From Candidatus Nanosynbacter sp. HMT-352 (lineage in GTDB: Bacteria > Patescibacteriota > Saccharimonadia > Saccharimonadales > Saccharimonadaceae), in contig NZ_CP089520.1 in assembly GCF_021222645.1 (NCBI RefSeq), positions 310,001 through 374,000 on the forward strand: a DNA stretch of 64,000 bases, given 5' to 3'. Under the pieces are notes generated by a model, which ran no database searches, was not told the DNA's origin, and saw only the letters and a program-made list of their open reading frames with translations. The translations under genes and the position numbers were made by a program. Position 1 is the first letter of the stretch. The number at the start of each line of letters is the position of its first letter. This document shows, in pieces, positions 41,589 to 49,338 of the stretch.

Positions 41589-41881
41589 TATTTTCTCTCC
41601 TCATCGTTCACTGGCTGCTCTGCGTTTTTTGCATTCGCCTTTTTGCTCTTAACCGTCTGCTTGTCTTTGCTCAGAGCTATACTTACAGCCTGCGGTGTTT
41701 TACCAAGAAGCTTGGCAATTTCAGCTCCGGTCAGACCAAGATCTGCAAGCATGCGGTCAATACTGCGTGGGCGAGGCTTAGCAAGGTCGGTATCACGCAA
41801 ATGTCTGTCTACCGTTATAGCCAGCACCGCTGATACATTACGATTCAGCTTATTTAACTCATTTAGTATATCTTCGTTCAT
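41588..41881 (-). CDS. Mini-HTH protein 1 of the tandem array
   Basis: 97 residues, first gene of the CHAT operon. Helix (DILNELNKLNRNVSAVLAI), then DRMLADLGLTGAEIAKLLG and KTPQAVSIALSKDKQTVKSKK, with a basic, charged end. GAGAGGG lies nine bases before the ATG. Transcribed from two promoters with a shared downstream sequence (41912 and 42174). Confidence 0.8.
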   Translation of the reverse strand: MNEDILNELNKLNRNVSAVLAITVDRHLRDTDLAKPRPRSIDRMLADLGLTGAEIAKLLGKTPQAVSIALSKDKQTVKSKKANAKNAEQPVNDEERK

Positions 41882-41896
41882 AATTTAATACCCTCT

Positions 41897-41918
41897 CATC
41901 TGTTGAGTTAAATTATAC
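41897..41918 (-). repeat. 22-bp direct repeat, copy 1 (promoter-proximal)
   Basis: Identical to 42159-42180. Each copy holds a TATAAT and the first transcribed bases, so the repeat marks the start site of both CHAT-operon promoters. Confidence 0.85.
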
Positions 41919-41940
41919 TGCATTATTTTCTATATTTCAA
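41912..41940 (-). promoter_or_regulatory. Proximal promoter of the CHAT operon
   Basis: Minus strand TTGAAA (41940-41935), 17 bp, TATAAT (41917-41912). The sequence from the -10 into the transcribed region is one copy of a 22-bp repeat (41897-41918). A 13-bp palindrome TGATAACTTATCA lies at 41949-41961, nine bases upstream of the -35, as an operator might. Confidence 0.7.
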
Positions 41941-41948
41941 CACCAAAA

Positions 41949-42105
41949 TGATAACTTATCACAGTAATGTTCATTGATAATAAGAGTGTTTTTATCCTAT
42001 ATGGAACACTGTCATACTTATCACCATAAGTATTTAATTTTACATAAATGTTTATGCTTTACTCATAAGACATGTAGCGCTTAAGCGATATATGGCAGCT
42101 CTGCC
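41949..42105. other. Palindrome-rich region between the two CHAT-operon promoters
   Basis: Contains TGATAA-C-TTATCA (41949-41961), an 8-bp perfect inverted repeat ATACTTAT/ATAAGTAT (42014-42021 with 42026-42033), CGCTTAAGCG (42078-42087) and GGCAG/CTGCC (42094-42105). These are candidate operators for the operon's own HTH proteins (inference). No open frame worth calling. Confidence 0.5.
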
Positions 42106-42158
42106 GTCTTGACGAAGCCCCAGACCTCTACTGACCAAGCAGTAGTCGTTCCGCCCCC

Positions 42159-42180
42159 CATCTGTTGAGTTAAATTATAC
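42159..42180 (-). repeat. 22-bp direct repeat, copy 2 (promoter-distal)
   Basis: Identical to 41897-41918. The 240 bases between the copies are unrelated to the flanks and hold several palindromes (see 41949-42105). Confidence 0.85.
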
Positions 42181-42203
42181 CGTCTAGAAAACACCCTTTT
42201 CAA
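42174..42203 (-). promoter_or_regulatory. Distal promoter of the CHAT operon
   Basis: Minus strand TTGAAA (42203-42198), 18 bp, TATAAT (42179-42174), with the same -35 and the same initial transcribed sequence as the proximal promoter. Its transcript would carry a leader of about 285 bases with several hairpins. Confidence 0.6.
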
Positions 42204-42230
42204 CTAAAAAATAAAAAGATCGGCGGGAGA

Positions 42231-42376
42231 AATTTCAAAAAGATAATTCAAAGGATTTTTCTGGTGGGGAGAGCGGGCGCGTGCGCCCGCAGGCGTTGAG
42301 GCTGAGCCTGCACAGCTCAGCTTTTACGCTCGAAATAGGTTCGAGCTTTGGCGTACATTGCCACCAATTTGAAATT
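42231..42376 (+). ncRNA. GC-rich multi-hairpin element (unknown structured RNA or palindromic element)
   Basis: Outer inverted repeat AATTTCAAA (42231-42239) / TTTGAAATT (42368-42376), then GGTGG (42263-42267) / CCACC (42361-42365). These enclose three hairpins: GCGGGCGC/GCGCCCGC (42273-42280 with 42283-42290), GCTGAGC/GCTCAGC (42301-42307 with 42315-42321), and GCTCGAA/TTCGAGC (42328-42334 with 42340-42346). Much richer in G+C than its surroundings. A terminator-like hairpin follows at 42383. It does not fit tRNA, tmRNA or SRP RNA. Strand is uncertain. Confidence 0.4.
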
Positions 42377-42382
42377 AAACAT

Positions 42383-42407
42383 GCTCAGCTTATCTGGGCT
42401 ATTTTTA
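42383..42407 (+). terminator. Terminator-like hairpin before the GH13 gene
   Basis: GCTCAG (42383-42388) pairs with CTGGGC (42394-42399, one G-U), then TATTTTTATT. Confidence 0.55.
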
Positions 42408-42425
42408 TTGTCTGGTTTTAGAATA

Positions 42426-42455
42426 TTAGCATTTTATTTATATCTCGCTTATACT
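42426..42455 (+). promoter_or_regulatory. Promoter of the GH13 gene
   Basis: TTAGCA at 42426-42431, 18 bp, TATACT at 42450-42455, six bases before the ATG; a leaderless start. Confidence 0.65.
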
Positions 42456-42461
42456 TAAACT

Positions 42462-44048
42462 ATGAAAACCTGGCAAGATGTCGTCTCCCTTTATCAAATT
42501 TATCCGCGCAGTTTTCTGGACACGGATGGCGATGGAATTGGCGATTTGAACGGAATTACTGAGAAGCTGGATTATTTATCATGGCTGAACATCGATTCGA
42601 TTTGGATTTCGCCATTTTTCACATCACCACTGACCGACTTTGGCTATGATATCGCAGATTATCGATCTATTGATCCTACTTTCGGCCAAATGGAAGATTT
42701 CCAAGCGCTACTTAAAAAGGCTCACGATCTCGACATTAAAGTTATGATCGACCTCGTTCCCTGCCACACTTCAGATCAACATCCGTGGTTTCAAGAATCC
42801 AGATCTTCGCGTGATAACCCCAAGCGAGATTACTATATTTGGCGCGACGGAAAAGATAATAGAGAGCCTAACAATTGGCGAAGTTTGTCTGGCGGCAGTT
42901 CGTGGGAATTTGACGAGCTCACCGGGCAATTTTACCTGCATTCGTTCCTGAAAACACAGCCAGATCTGAATTGGGATAATCCTGAAGTGCGTGCTGAAAT
43001 GAAAAACATAGTGCGATTTTGGTTTGATCTGGGAGTTGATGGAATGCGCGTCGATGCAATTTGGGGAATTTCCAAAGATCCCGACTTTAAAGACGATTCT
43101 CCAAATCCTGATTTTTATGGCAATCCAGACGATTACGGAGCATTTATCCACGACCACTGTAAAATGGGACCGCATTTTCAGGAATATTTGCAAGAATTGG
43201 CGTCAGTCTGCGACGAATATAACGACAAGCAAATGGTGTTTGAATTTTATCCCGACGATAAGCTGGGTGATATTTATCATCAATACAGCCAAATCCTGAC
43301 AGTCCACCCAAAAGCCTCGGCATTTTTCATGGAATATCGCGACAATGAATGGCACGCTAAAAATATTGAGAAAAAAATCGATAATTACTTGCAATCAGCA
43401 AGCTCAACCACGCCATTTTTCTGCATCGGAAATCACGATCAGCCGCGAATTGCCTCCAGATTGGGCGAAGAACGTTCCCGCGCCCTCAGCTTATTAAATC
43501 TCCTCACTCCAGGAATTAGCGTAGTGTATTACGGCGACGAAATTGGCATGATGAATGGAGAATTGACCGCTGATGACATTCAAGATAATTTTAGCCCCGC
43601 CAATTCTGTTGTTGATAGCCGAGATTTGGAACGCACGCCAATGCAATGGAATGATTCGCAATTTGCGGGCTTTTCAAGTGCAAAACCTTGGCTTCCTGTT
43701 AATGAAGATCACACGAAGATTAACGTTGATAACGAAAAAATCGCAAACAATTCCCTGCTTAATATGCACCGAAAGCTGCTAAAATTGCGCCAAACTCTCC
43801 CAATTCTTAAAAATGGCGATTTGAGTATTGTAGAAAACACCGGCAACGGATTCATTCTCGGATTAAAAAGAGAACTGGTTGGTCAACGTGCTTACATTTT
43901 CATCAATTTCGCAGACGAGAAACAAAGCTTCTCCATTCCAGAAAACGCCAAGATCATTGCCTCGACTCACTCTGTCGATTTAATTACCGCAGAAAATCTC
44001 CAAATGACAATTCCAGGATATTGCGGAGTTTTACTTATTGTCCAGTAA
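42462..44048 (+). CDS. GH13 alpha-glucosidase (oligo-1,6-glucosidase-like)
   Basis: 528 residues. (beta/alpha)8 enzyme: YQIYPRSFLDTDGDGIGDLNGI near the N terminus, the calcium/loop region DTDGDGIGDL, the nucleophile in GMRVDAIWG, the Glu in MVFEFYP, and GNHDQPRIASR. The Val after the second catalytic block and the 1,6-glucosidase-like start suggest action on short alpha-glucans or isomalto-oligosaccharides; exact specificity is open. No signal peptide, so cytoplasmic. Probably works with the branching enzyme at the window start in glucan turnover. Confidence 0.9.
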   Translation: MKTWQDVVSLYQIYPRSFLDTDGDGIGDLNGITEKLDYLSWLNIDSIWISPFFTSPLTDFGYDIADYRSIDPTFGQMEDFQALLKKAHDLDIKVMIDLVPCHTSDQHPWFQESRSSRDNPKRDYYIWRDGKDNREPNNWRSLSGGSSWEFDELTGQFYLHSFLKTQPDLNWDNPEVRAEMKNIVRFWFDLGVDGMRVDAIWGISKDPDFKDDSPNPDFYGNPDDYGAFIHDHCKMGPHFQEYLQELASVCDEYNDKQMVFEFYPDDKLGDIYHQYSQILTVHPKASAFFMEYRDNEWHAKNIEKKIDNYLQSASSTTPFFCIGNHDQPRIASRLGEERSRALSLLNLLTPGISVVYYGDEIGMMNGELTADDIQDNFSPANSVVDSRDLERTPMQWNDSQFAGFSSAKPWLPVNEDHTKINVDNEKIANNSLLNMHRKLLKLRQTLPILKNGDLSIVENTGNGFILGLKRELVGQRAYIFINFADEKQSFSIPENAKIIASTHSVDLITAENLQMTIPGYCGVLLIVQ

Positions 44049-44061
44049 TAAAAACACTCAA

Positions 44062-44358
44062 CTAGAATAAGGTTCCATCTTCAGTATCGCACTCCTCTAT
44101 GGAACAGAGACCCGCGCATTCAGTCGCCAACCTAGCCATATTATCGTTAATTTTCTTGTCATTAGCAGCCTCGGTGAGGGCTTTAAATTCTAGATAGTAA
44201 TCATCAAGAACATCTGGATCGCTATTTTGACTAGATTCTGTCGTATCACCTTGCAAATCTTCATCATTTGCAATTTCCTCATAATATTTATCCGGTTTAT
44301 CAGAAGTATCTTCACTCAGAATATCTGCCCCACAATTAATATGACCATCGTACAGCAT
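44062..44358 (-). CDS. Small acidic hypothetical protein
   Basis: 98 residues, not recognised. Very rich in Asp and Glu, with four cysteines (HINCG, TECAGLCSIEEC). AGAGGAGGAA before the ATG and a TATAAT upstream give a plausible gene. Convergent with the GH13 gene (13 bases apart). Confidence 0.6.
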   Translation of the reverse strand: MLYDGHINCGADILSEDTSDKPDKYYEEIANDEDLQGDTTESSQNSDPDVLDDYYLEFKALTEAANDKKINDNMARLATECAGLCSIEECDTEDGTLF

Positions 44359-44486
44359 TTTCTATATTCCTCCTCTTTTTACTTTGTCTATAAACCATTA
44401 TACGACACCACCAGATGTAGTGGTAGAGTTAACTTCACAACACTATCAAACAACGACGTTTTTCATCCCGTCCAGTTAATTCATCT

Positions 44487-45119
44487 TTAATTATAAGCAG
44501 TCAGAATCAAATCACCGTCGACATACTCACCCAAAAATACATCTCCATAAGATTTTAAGCCTCGTTTTTTAAGCTCGCCGAGCAACCACTTTTCGTCTTT
44601 TCCGATTACATCCAAGATATCAGCTTGCAATTGACCGTCCGTTATTAACGGGAATTTCGGATTTTCCTCGCCTTTGTGCGAAATAATAAGCTCGCCATCC
44701 TGTTCAACAACAGCCCTTTTCACGTCTTTCGTCGAGTAAATATTATGGGTTCGAAGCTTGAAAGAAACATCATGAGCACTTAAGCCGACCTTCTCGCAAT
44801 TTTCGATATTTATCTTTCCATTATCTATAATTATCAAAGCCTTCCCGTCAATCAGCTGTTTAGCCTTAACGCTATGTTTCTTTATCCACTTCAGTGTTAA
44901 CACCAGCACGCACCATATACACAAAATCCCAACATAGTCCAAAATCTTAATATCATTGTTATAAATAACGCCGCCGATAATACCACCAAGTACGTAATTC
45001 TGAACTTGATCACTAGCGGAAGATGGTGCCAAATTACCTTTTCCTGTAACGTTAATTATTATCGTCAGCGCAAAAAATCCGATTAATAATTTTATTGCTA
45101 CTAAAATAAATTCATTCAT
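44487..45119 (-). CDS. DUF421 (YetF/YcaP-type) membrane protein
   Basis: 210 residues. Three N-terminal hydrophobic segments (about 6-24, 40-55, 60-78), then the DUF421 soluble domain with the GKALIIIDNGKINIENCEKVGLSAHDV region and a C-terminal beta domain. Function in other bacteria is poorly known; some members affect spore or envelope properties. Confidence 0.82.
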   Translation of the reverse strand: MNEFILVAIKLLIGFFALTIIINVTGKGNLAPSSASDQVQNYVLGGIIGGVIYNNDIKILDYVGILCIWCVLVLTLKWIKKHSVKAKQLIDGKALIIIDNGKINIENCEKVGLSAHDVSFKLRTHNIYSTKDVKRAVVEQDGELIISHKGEENPKFPLITDGQLQADILDVIGKDEKWLLGELKKRGLKSYGDVFLGEYVDGDLILTAYN

Positions 45120-45178
45120 AATTTACCTACTTTTTTCTATTAAAAACGCTCTGATATTTATCAGAACGATCATAAAAC

Positions 45179-45724
45179 TTATTCCAATCGTAGGAACTTG
45201 GTGAGGTGCGCCTCCCCATAACTACGACTGTCCACCACAACAGTTTTGTCTTGAACTGGCACCTCACCTATTCCTGGATGTGATAATATCATAAATCCAC
45301 CCGGTTTGAGTAGTCTCATTAACTTAGAAACTGTGGAAAACTGTGGATTATGGTATGGCGGATCAGCAAAAATAATATCGAACTCCCCTGTTGAACTCGT
45401 GCTTTCTAGCCAATTTACTATCGTTGTTTTTATTACAATAGATTTTTCTTCGACGCCCAAAATGCTTATGTTTTCAGCAATTACTCGCTGAGCAACTCGA
45501 TCTCGCTCCACGAAAACCGCCGACTCTGCGCCGCGACTTAATGCCTCTAATCCAACAGCACCAGACCCCGCAAAAGCATCCAAAACCCGCGCGCCGCGTA
45601 TCGATTCACCCAAAGAATTGAACATAGCTGAACGCACTCGCTCACCCATAGGATGAGTCGTTGAGCCTGGCGGGGTTTTTATGAATCGTCCGCCAAATTC
45701 GCCAGAGACAATCCTAACTCTCAC
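45179..45724 (-). CDS. rsmD: 16S rRNA m2G966 methyltransferase RsmD
   Basis: 181 residues. The family opening (M)RVRIVSGEFGGRFIKTPPG is recognisable, then PMGERVRSAMFNSLG, VLDAFAGSGAVGLEALSRGA (SAM site) and the catalytic IIFADPPY. The GTG at 45724 is favoured because it places the family N terminus at the start; an upstream TTG exists. Last gene of tyrS-HAD-recG-unknown-rsmD, overlapping the previous gene by 11 bases. Confidence 0.88.
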   Translation of the reverse strand: MRVRIVSGEFGGRFIKTPPGSTTHPMGERVRSAMFNSLGESIRGARVLDAFAGSGAVGLEALSRGAESAVFVERDRVAQRVIAENISILGVEEKSIVIKTTIVNWLESTSSTGEFDIIFADPPYHNPQFSTVSKLMRLLKPGGFMILSHPGIGEVPVQDKTVVVDSRSYGEAHLTKFLRLE

Positions 45725-46538
45725 TTTTTTCTGCCTCAAGTTTCCAAATAGACGCCAGCCAGCCCAGCATCACCGACTTTATAATAATCGGCATTAGCTC
45801 GTGATTTGTCTGCCAAGCAAGGTCCGTCGTCCAGCCGCTCTTGCTAAAATTGTCATACATTTTCATCGATGCCACGGCGTGAACTTGGTCCAAATAATAC
45901 TCACGATAGCCGTGATTTTTCACTTGCAATATCTCATTGTCACTCGGAATTGCATCCTTAAAACGCGGATATGCTACCACGCTAGCTACGCCAGCCTCAA
46001 ACGCCACGTGCGTCGTCATCATGCCCTTAGCGCCCCAGAATTTCCAGTTGTTCTTAATCAGTTCAATTCCGTTATCGCCCTTCATGAGATTTTTCTTCAA
46101 AATTGAGGTTCGCGTCTCCAACCCTTCACCGCCGCGAAGTTCCGCCATAGCTTGTTCCAGAGGAAAATGATGAGCCGGAGTCAAACCATCGGTAATCGCA
46201 TGTGCCATCCAAGCCGCCTCAAACGCTGCTCGCTCGGAATTATTTGTTCGTAGTGCTCGGGCTAAATTGCCAATATGTCCGTCAATCATCCCCAAAAGTG
46301 CAGTGTCATCCGGATCGTCCGGATTTATAAAGTGCCAAGGCTCATCCACCGCTGGACTTTTTCGCTTAACACCATCAGGACCATTCTTGCCCTCAAAATG
46401 AAGAATATTTTTAATGTCAGGAAAATCACACCAATCCGGAAGAATTGGTTCTATATTTTTCCTTGCGACTCGATCTATTTTTTGGTGGACACCAATAAAT
46501 CGACCAGAGCCATCCCTAATTGTTGTTCCTGCGTACAT
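45714..46538 (-). CDS. Unknown protein, possibly zinc-dependent phospholipase C/P1 nuclease fold
   Basis: 274 residues. Conserved-looking motifs are DEPWHFINP (near 87), GHIGNLARAL, and AAWMAHAITDGLTPAHHFPL (near 150). The spacing of His/Asp residues in helices recalls the zinc-dependent phospholipase C / S1-P1 nuclease superfamily, but the likeness is weak and no signal peptide is seen. It lies between recG and rsmD with a one-base gap and an overlap, so it is part of that operon. Confidence 0.6.
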   Translation of the reverse strand: MYAGTTIRDGSGRFIGVHQKIDRVARKNIEPILPDWCDFPDIKNILHFEGKNGPDGVKRKSPAVDEPWHFINPDDPDDTALLGMIDGHIGNLARALRTNNSERAAFEAAWMAHAITDGLTPAHHFPLEQAMAELRGGEGLETRTSILKKNLMKGDNGIELIKNNWKFWGAKGMMTTHVAFEAGVASVVAYPRFKDAIPSDNEILQVKNHGYREYYLDQVHAVASMKMYDNFSKSGWTTDLAWQTNHELMPIIIKSVMLGWLASIWKLEAEKSES

Positions 46539-46539
46539 A

Positions 46540-48582
46540 TTAATTTAAAACAGTTAATCGCTGATAGCGACTGACGGCGTGCGCCAGATGATTATATTGT
46601 AGCAAATCTTGCCCCTCTTTGACAAAGCGTTCAGCTTCGACTTGAGCGCGAGCAATTAGTGCCGTATCCGCCAGCGAGGCAATTTTCAAGTTCAAATCCC
46701 CGTGTTGCATTTTGCCGTAAATCTCGCCAGGTCCACGCAATTTCAAATCAACCTCCGCCAAATAAAATCCGTCTTGCGACTTCTCAATCTCCTGAAGTCG
46801 CTGACTCGGCTTATCGTGGCCGCTCATCATCAAATGACAAAAACTCTGATGCTTCCCACGCCCAACTCGCCCGCGCAATTGATGCAACTGACTCAATCCA
46901 AAATTATCCGCATTCTCAATCAACATCACCGTCGCATTCGGCACATTCACACCAACCTCAACCACAGTCGTGCCGACTAGCATATCCAGCTCGCCGTCCG
47001 CAAATTTCTGCATCACTTCAGCTTTTTCTTCGACAGGAAGCTTTCCGTGCAACAGCCCAACTCGACGATGGTTGAAAATAGTCTTAGACAATTTATTATA
47101 TTCCGCCTCCACCGATTTTTTATCATTATCTGGATTATCATCAATCAACGGACAAATAGCGTAAGCTTGGCGACCTTTGGCTAGCTCATTTTCAATCGAT
47201 TCGTAAAGCTTCGGAGCTGATGCTGGCGACCAAATCTTAGTCTGAATCGGCTGACGGCCAGAGGGCAACTCGTCCAAAATAGAAATATCCAATTCTCCAT
47301 ACAATGTCAGCGCCAGACTGCGCGGAATCGGCGTGGCGGTCATACTTAAAAGATGCGGCATAAAATCAGACTTTTCCAATAAAGCTTGTCTTTGTTTCAC
47401 GCCAAATCGATGCTGCTCGTCAATCACCGCAAATCCCAATTTATGATACGCAACTTTTTCCTGAATTAGCGCATGCGTGCCGACCACAACGTCAATGTTA
47501 CCGCTAGCCAGATTGTCCAATAATTGACTGCGCGCCGCGCCTTTCACGTGGCCCGTCAGAAGCGCAACAGACACACCGAATGGCGACAATAACTCGTCAA
47601 GCGTTTTCGCATGTTGCTGCGCCAAAATCTCCGTTGGCGCCATAATTGCCGTCTGGAAACCAGCCTTCGCCACTTCTGCGGCCACCAGACCCGCAACGAC
47701 AGTTTTTCCCGAGCCAACATCCCCTTGTAATAACCGATTCATCGGATGATCAGACTCCAGATCTTGCAGAATTTGCCACGCAGCTCGGCGCTGAGCATTG
47801 GTCAAAGGAAACGGCAATTGATCAACAAAACTCTTTACGACCGACTTATTAAACGGAATTTTCCAGCCTGTTAATCTGGTCTGTTCTTGCTTATTAAATT
47901 GTGCCGCCAATATCATCTCGAACAACTCCTCAAACGCCAGGCGCTCACGACCGCGAGAAATTTCCTCGTGAGTTTTTGGCGCGTGAAGAAATTTAACCGC
48001 CTCAGAACGACTAACTAATTTTTGGCGCCGAATAATGTTTTCCGGTAAAGTTTCAGGCAAAAAATCCATAATTGGACGAATATTTTTCATCAAATCTTGC
48101 ACGGTTTTTGGGCGGAGATTTTTGATCGACTTATAAACTGGCTGAATTCCTGAATTATTTTCCGCAGCAGTTTTGGCAATTTCTTTTGCCAGCTCGACGG
48201 ACGGATTATTGATTTGATAGCTATTATAATTCATTCCAAATTGACCAGAAAAAATAAATTCCGCATCAGATTTTAATTGCGTTTCGCGGTACGGCTGATT
48301 GAACCAAACCGCCTTAACTTTGCCTGATTTATCCGCCAAAACCGCGGTCGTGATTCTAAGTCCACGCCGAACAATACGCGTCGAAACCGACTCGCAGCGC
48401 GCCTTAACCGTAACTTTTCCCGGCTGAAGATCTGTGATATTAACCGCGGTTGAATAGTCGTCATATGCTCGCGGCAAAAAATCCAAAGCGTCAGAAATCG
48501 TTTTAAGACCAGCCGCCGCCAGAGCCTGAGCAGTTTTCGGCCCTACGCCTTTAATTTGCTCGAGAGGAGTTGTTAATTTCAT
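46540..48582 (-). CDS. recG: ATP-dependent DNA helicase RecG
   Basis: Fork-reversal helicase. 680 residues: N-terminal wedge domain with OB fold (LQPGKVTVKARCESV), Walker A LLQGDVGSGKTVVA, motif Ia, Walker B VIDEQHRFGVKQR, SMTATPIPRSLAL, and C-terminal GRVGRGKHQSFCHLM. Starts with the HhH-like IKGVGPKTAQALAAAGL. One base from the HAD gene. Confidence 0.97.
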   Translation of the reverse strand: MKLTTPLEQIKGVGPKTAQALAAAGLKTISDALDFLPRAYDDYSTAVNITDLQPGKVTVKARCESVSTRIVRRGLRITTAVLADKSGKVKAVWFNQPYRETQLKSDAEFIFSGQFGMNYNSYQINNPSVELAKEIAKTAAENNSGIQPVYKSIKNLRPKTVQDLMKNIRPIMDFLPETLPENIIRRQKLVSRSEAVKFLHAPKTHEEISRGRERLAFEELFEMILAAQFNKQEQTRLTGWKIPFNKSVVKSFVDQLPFPLTNAQRRAAWQILQDLESDHPMNRLLQGDVGSGKTVVAGLVAAEVAKAGFQTAIMAPTEILAQQHAKTLDELLSPFGVSVALLTGHVKGAARSQLLDNLASGNIDVVVGTHALIQEKVAYHKLGFAVIDEQHRFGVKQRQALLEKSDFMPHLLSMTATPIPRSLALTLYGELDISILDELPSGRQPIQTKIWSPASAPKLYESIENELAKGRQAYAICPLIDDNPDNDKKSVEAEYNKLSKTIFNHRRVGLLHGKLPVEEKAEVMQKFADGELDMLVGTTVVEVGVNVPNATVMLIENADNFGLSQLHQLRGRVGRGKHQSFCHLMMSGHDKPSQRLQEIEKSQDGFYLAEVDLKLRGPGEIYGKMQHGDLNLKIASLADTALIARAQVEAERFVKEGQDLLQYNHLAHAVSRYQRLTVLN

Positions 48583-49338
48583 CTACGAAACGGCGTTGAT
48601 GCCTTCCAGAGCGTAAGCCGTATCCTCCCAGCCTCTCACGCCAATTGAATCTACGCCCATTTGCTTCACTGGAAAATCATTACCGCCTTCTTCAATTTTG
48701 TCGCCAAAGAACAGTGTTTCTTCTTTCGACCAGCCATTCAGTTCAAGCAGCCTGCCAATTCCATAAGCCTTATCAATTCCCGGAAGCGTGATGTCAGTGC
48801 TAGTCGTACCACCAATTCGCACCTCAAGTCCAGGCAGCCTCTCCGCAACCTTGTCGCGATATATCGGACGAACGTCCTTATATTTTTCAGCCCACTCATA
48901 TTTATCTTCAGGCGTAGCTTGCTGACCCAAAGCCGACATAGTAATCTGACTATGTCGATCTTCAATTATTTCACCCGCAGGATTCTCACACCAAATGCCC
49001 ATTTCCTTCGCAACTTCTTCCAACGCCGTAGTTATCTGAGTTTTTTGCTCGTCAGACAAATCGTTCGCATACTGAATTTTCCATTCATCATCGGCGGCGT
49101 CAAATCGATAATATCGAGTACCGCAAGTCGGCATCGCGTGGAACTTCTGAAGCAACTCTGGAGTAACGTTCAACCTATCAATCACCTGCTTCTTTATCTG
49201 CTGAAACGTGCCGCCCGTAATCACACAAACATCATAATTCTCAAGTAATCGACTAAGAATTCCAGCCATACGATCGCTAATTGGCGACTTTGTAATTGCT
49301 AGTGTATCATCCAAATCAAAACCGATAATTTTCTTCAT
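48583..49338 (-). CDS. HAD-superfamily phosphatase (HAD-IIB, phosphomannomutase-like)
   Basis: 251 residues. DxDx(T/V) motif FDLDDTLA at residues 7-14, VCVITGGT (motif 2), a cap domain in the middle, and the late motif FFGDKIEEGGNDF. The type IIB cap resembles the eukaryote-type phosphomannomutase and sucrose phosphatase group; the substrate is open. Starts inside the tyrS stop (TAATG). Confidence 0.85.
   Translation of the reverse strand: MKKIIGFDLDDTLAITKSPISDRMAGILSRLLENYDVCVITGGTFQQIKKQVIDRLNVTPELLQKFHAMPTCGTRYYRFDAADDEWKIQYANDLSDEQKTQITTALEEVAKEMGIWCENPAGEIIEDRHSQITMSALGQQATPEDKYEWAEKYKDVRPIYRDKVAERLPGLEVRIGGTTSTDITLPGIDKAYGIGRLLELNGWSKEETLFFGDKIEEGGNDFPVKQMGVDSIGVRGWEDTAYALEGINAVS

Noticed and set aside
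40836..41881. The four mini-HTH genes as true sigma factors
   Set aside because: They have only a region-4-like HTH; regions 1-3 needed for promoter melting are absent.
42263..42366. tRNA or tmRNA at the CCACCA end of the GC-rich element
   Set aside because: GGTGG...CCACCA and a TTCGAG stretch look tRNA-like, but no D-arm, anticodon arm or T-arm of proper size can be drawn on either strand.
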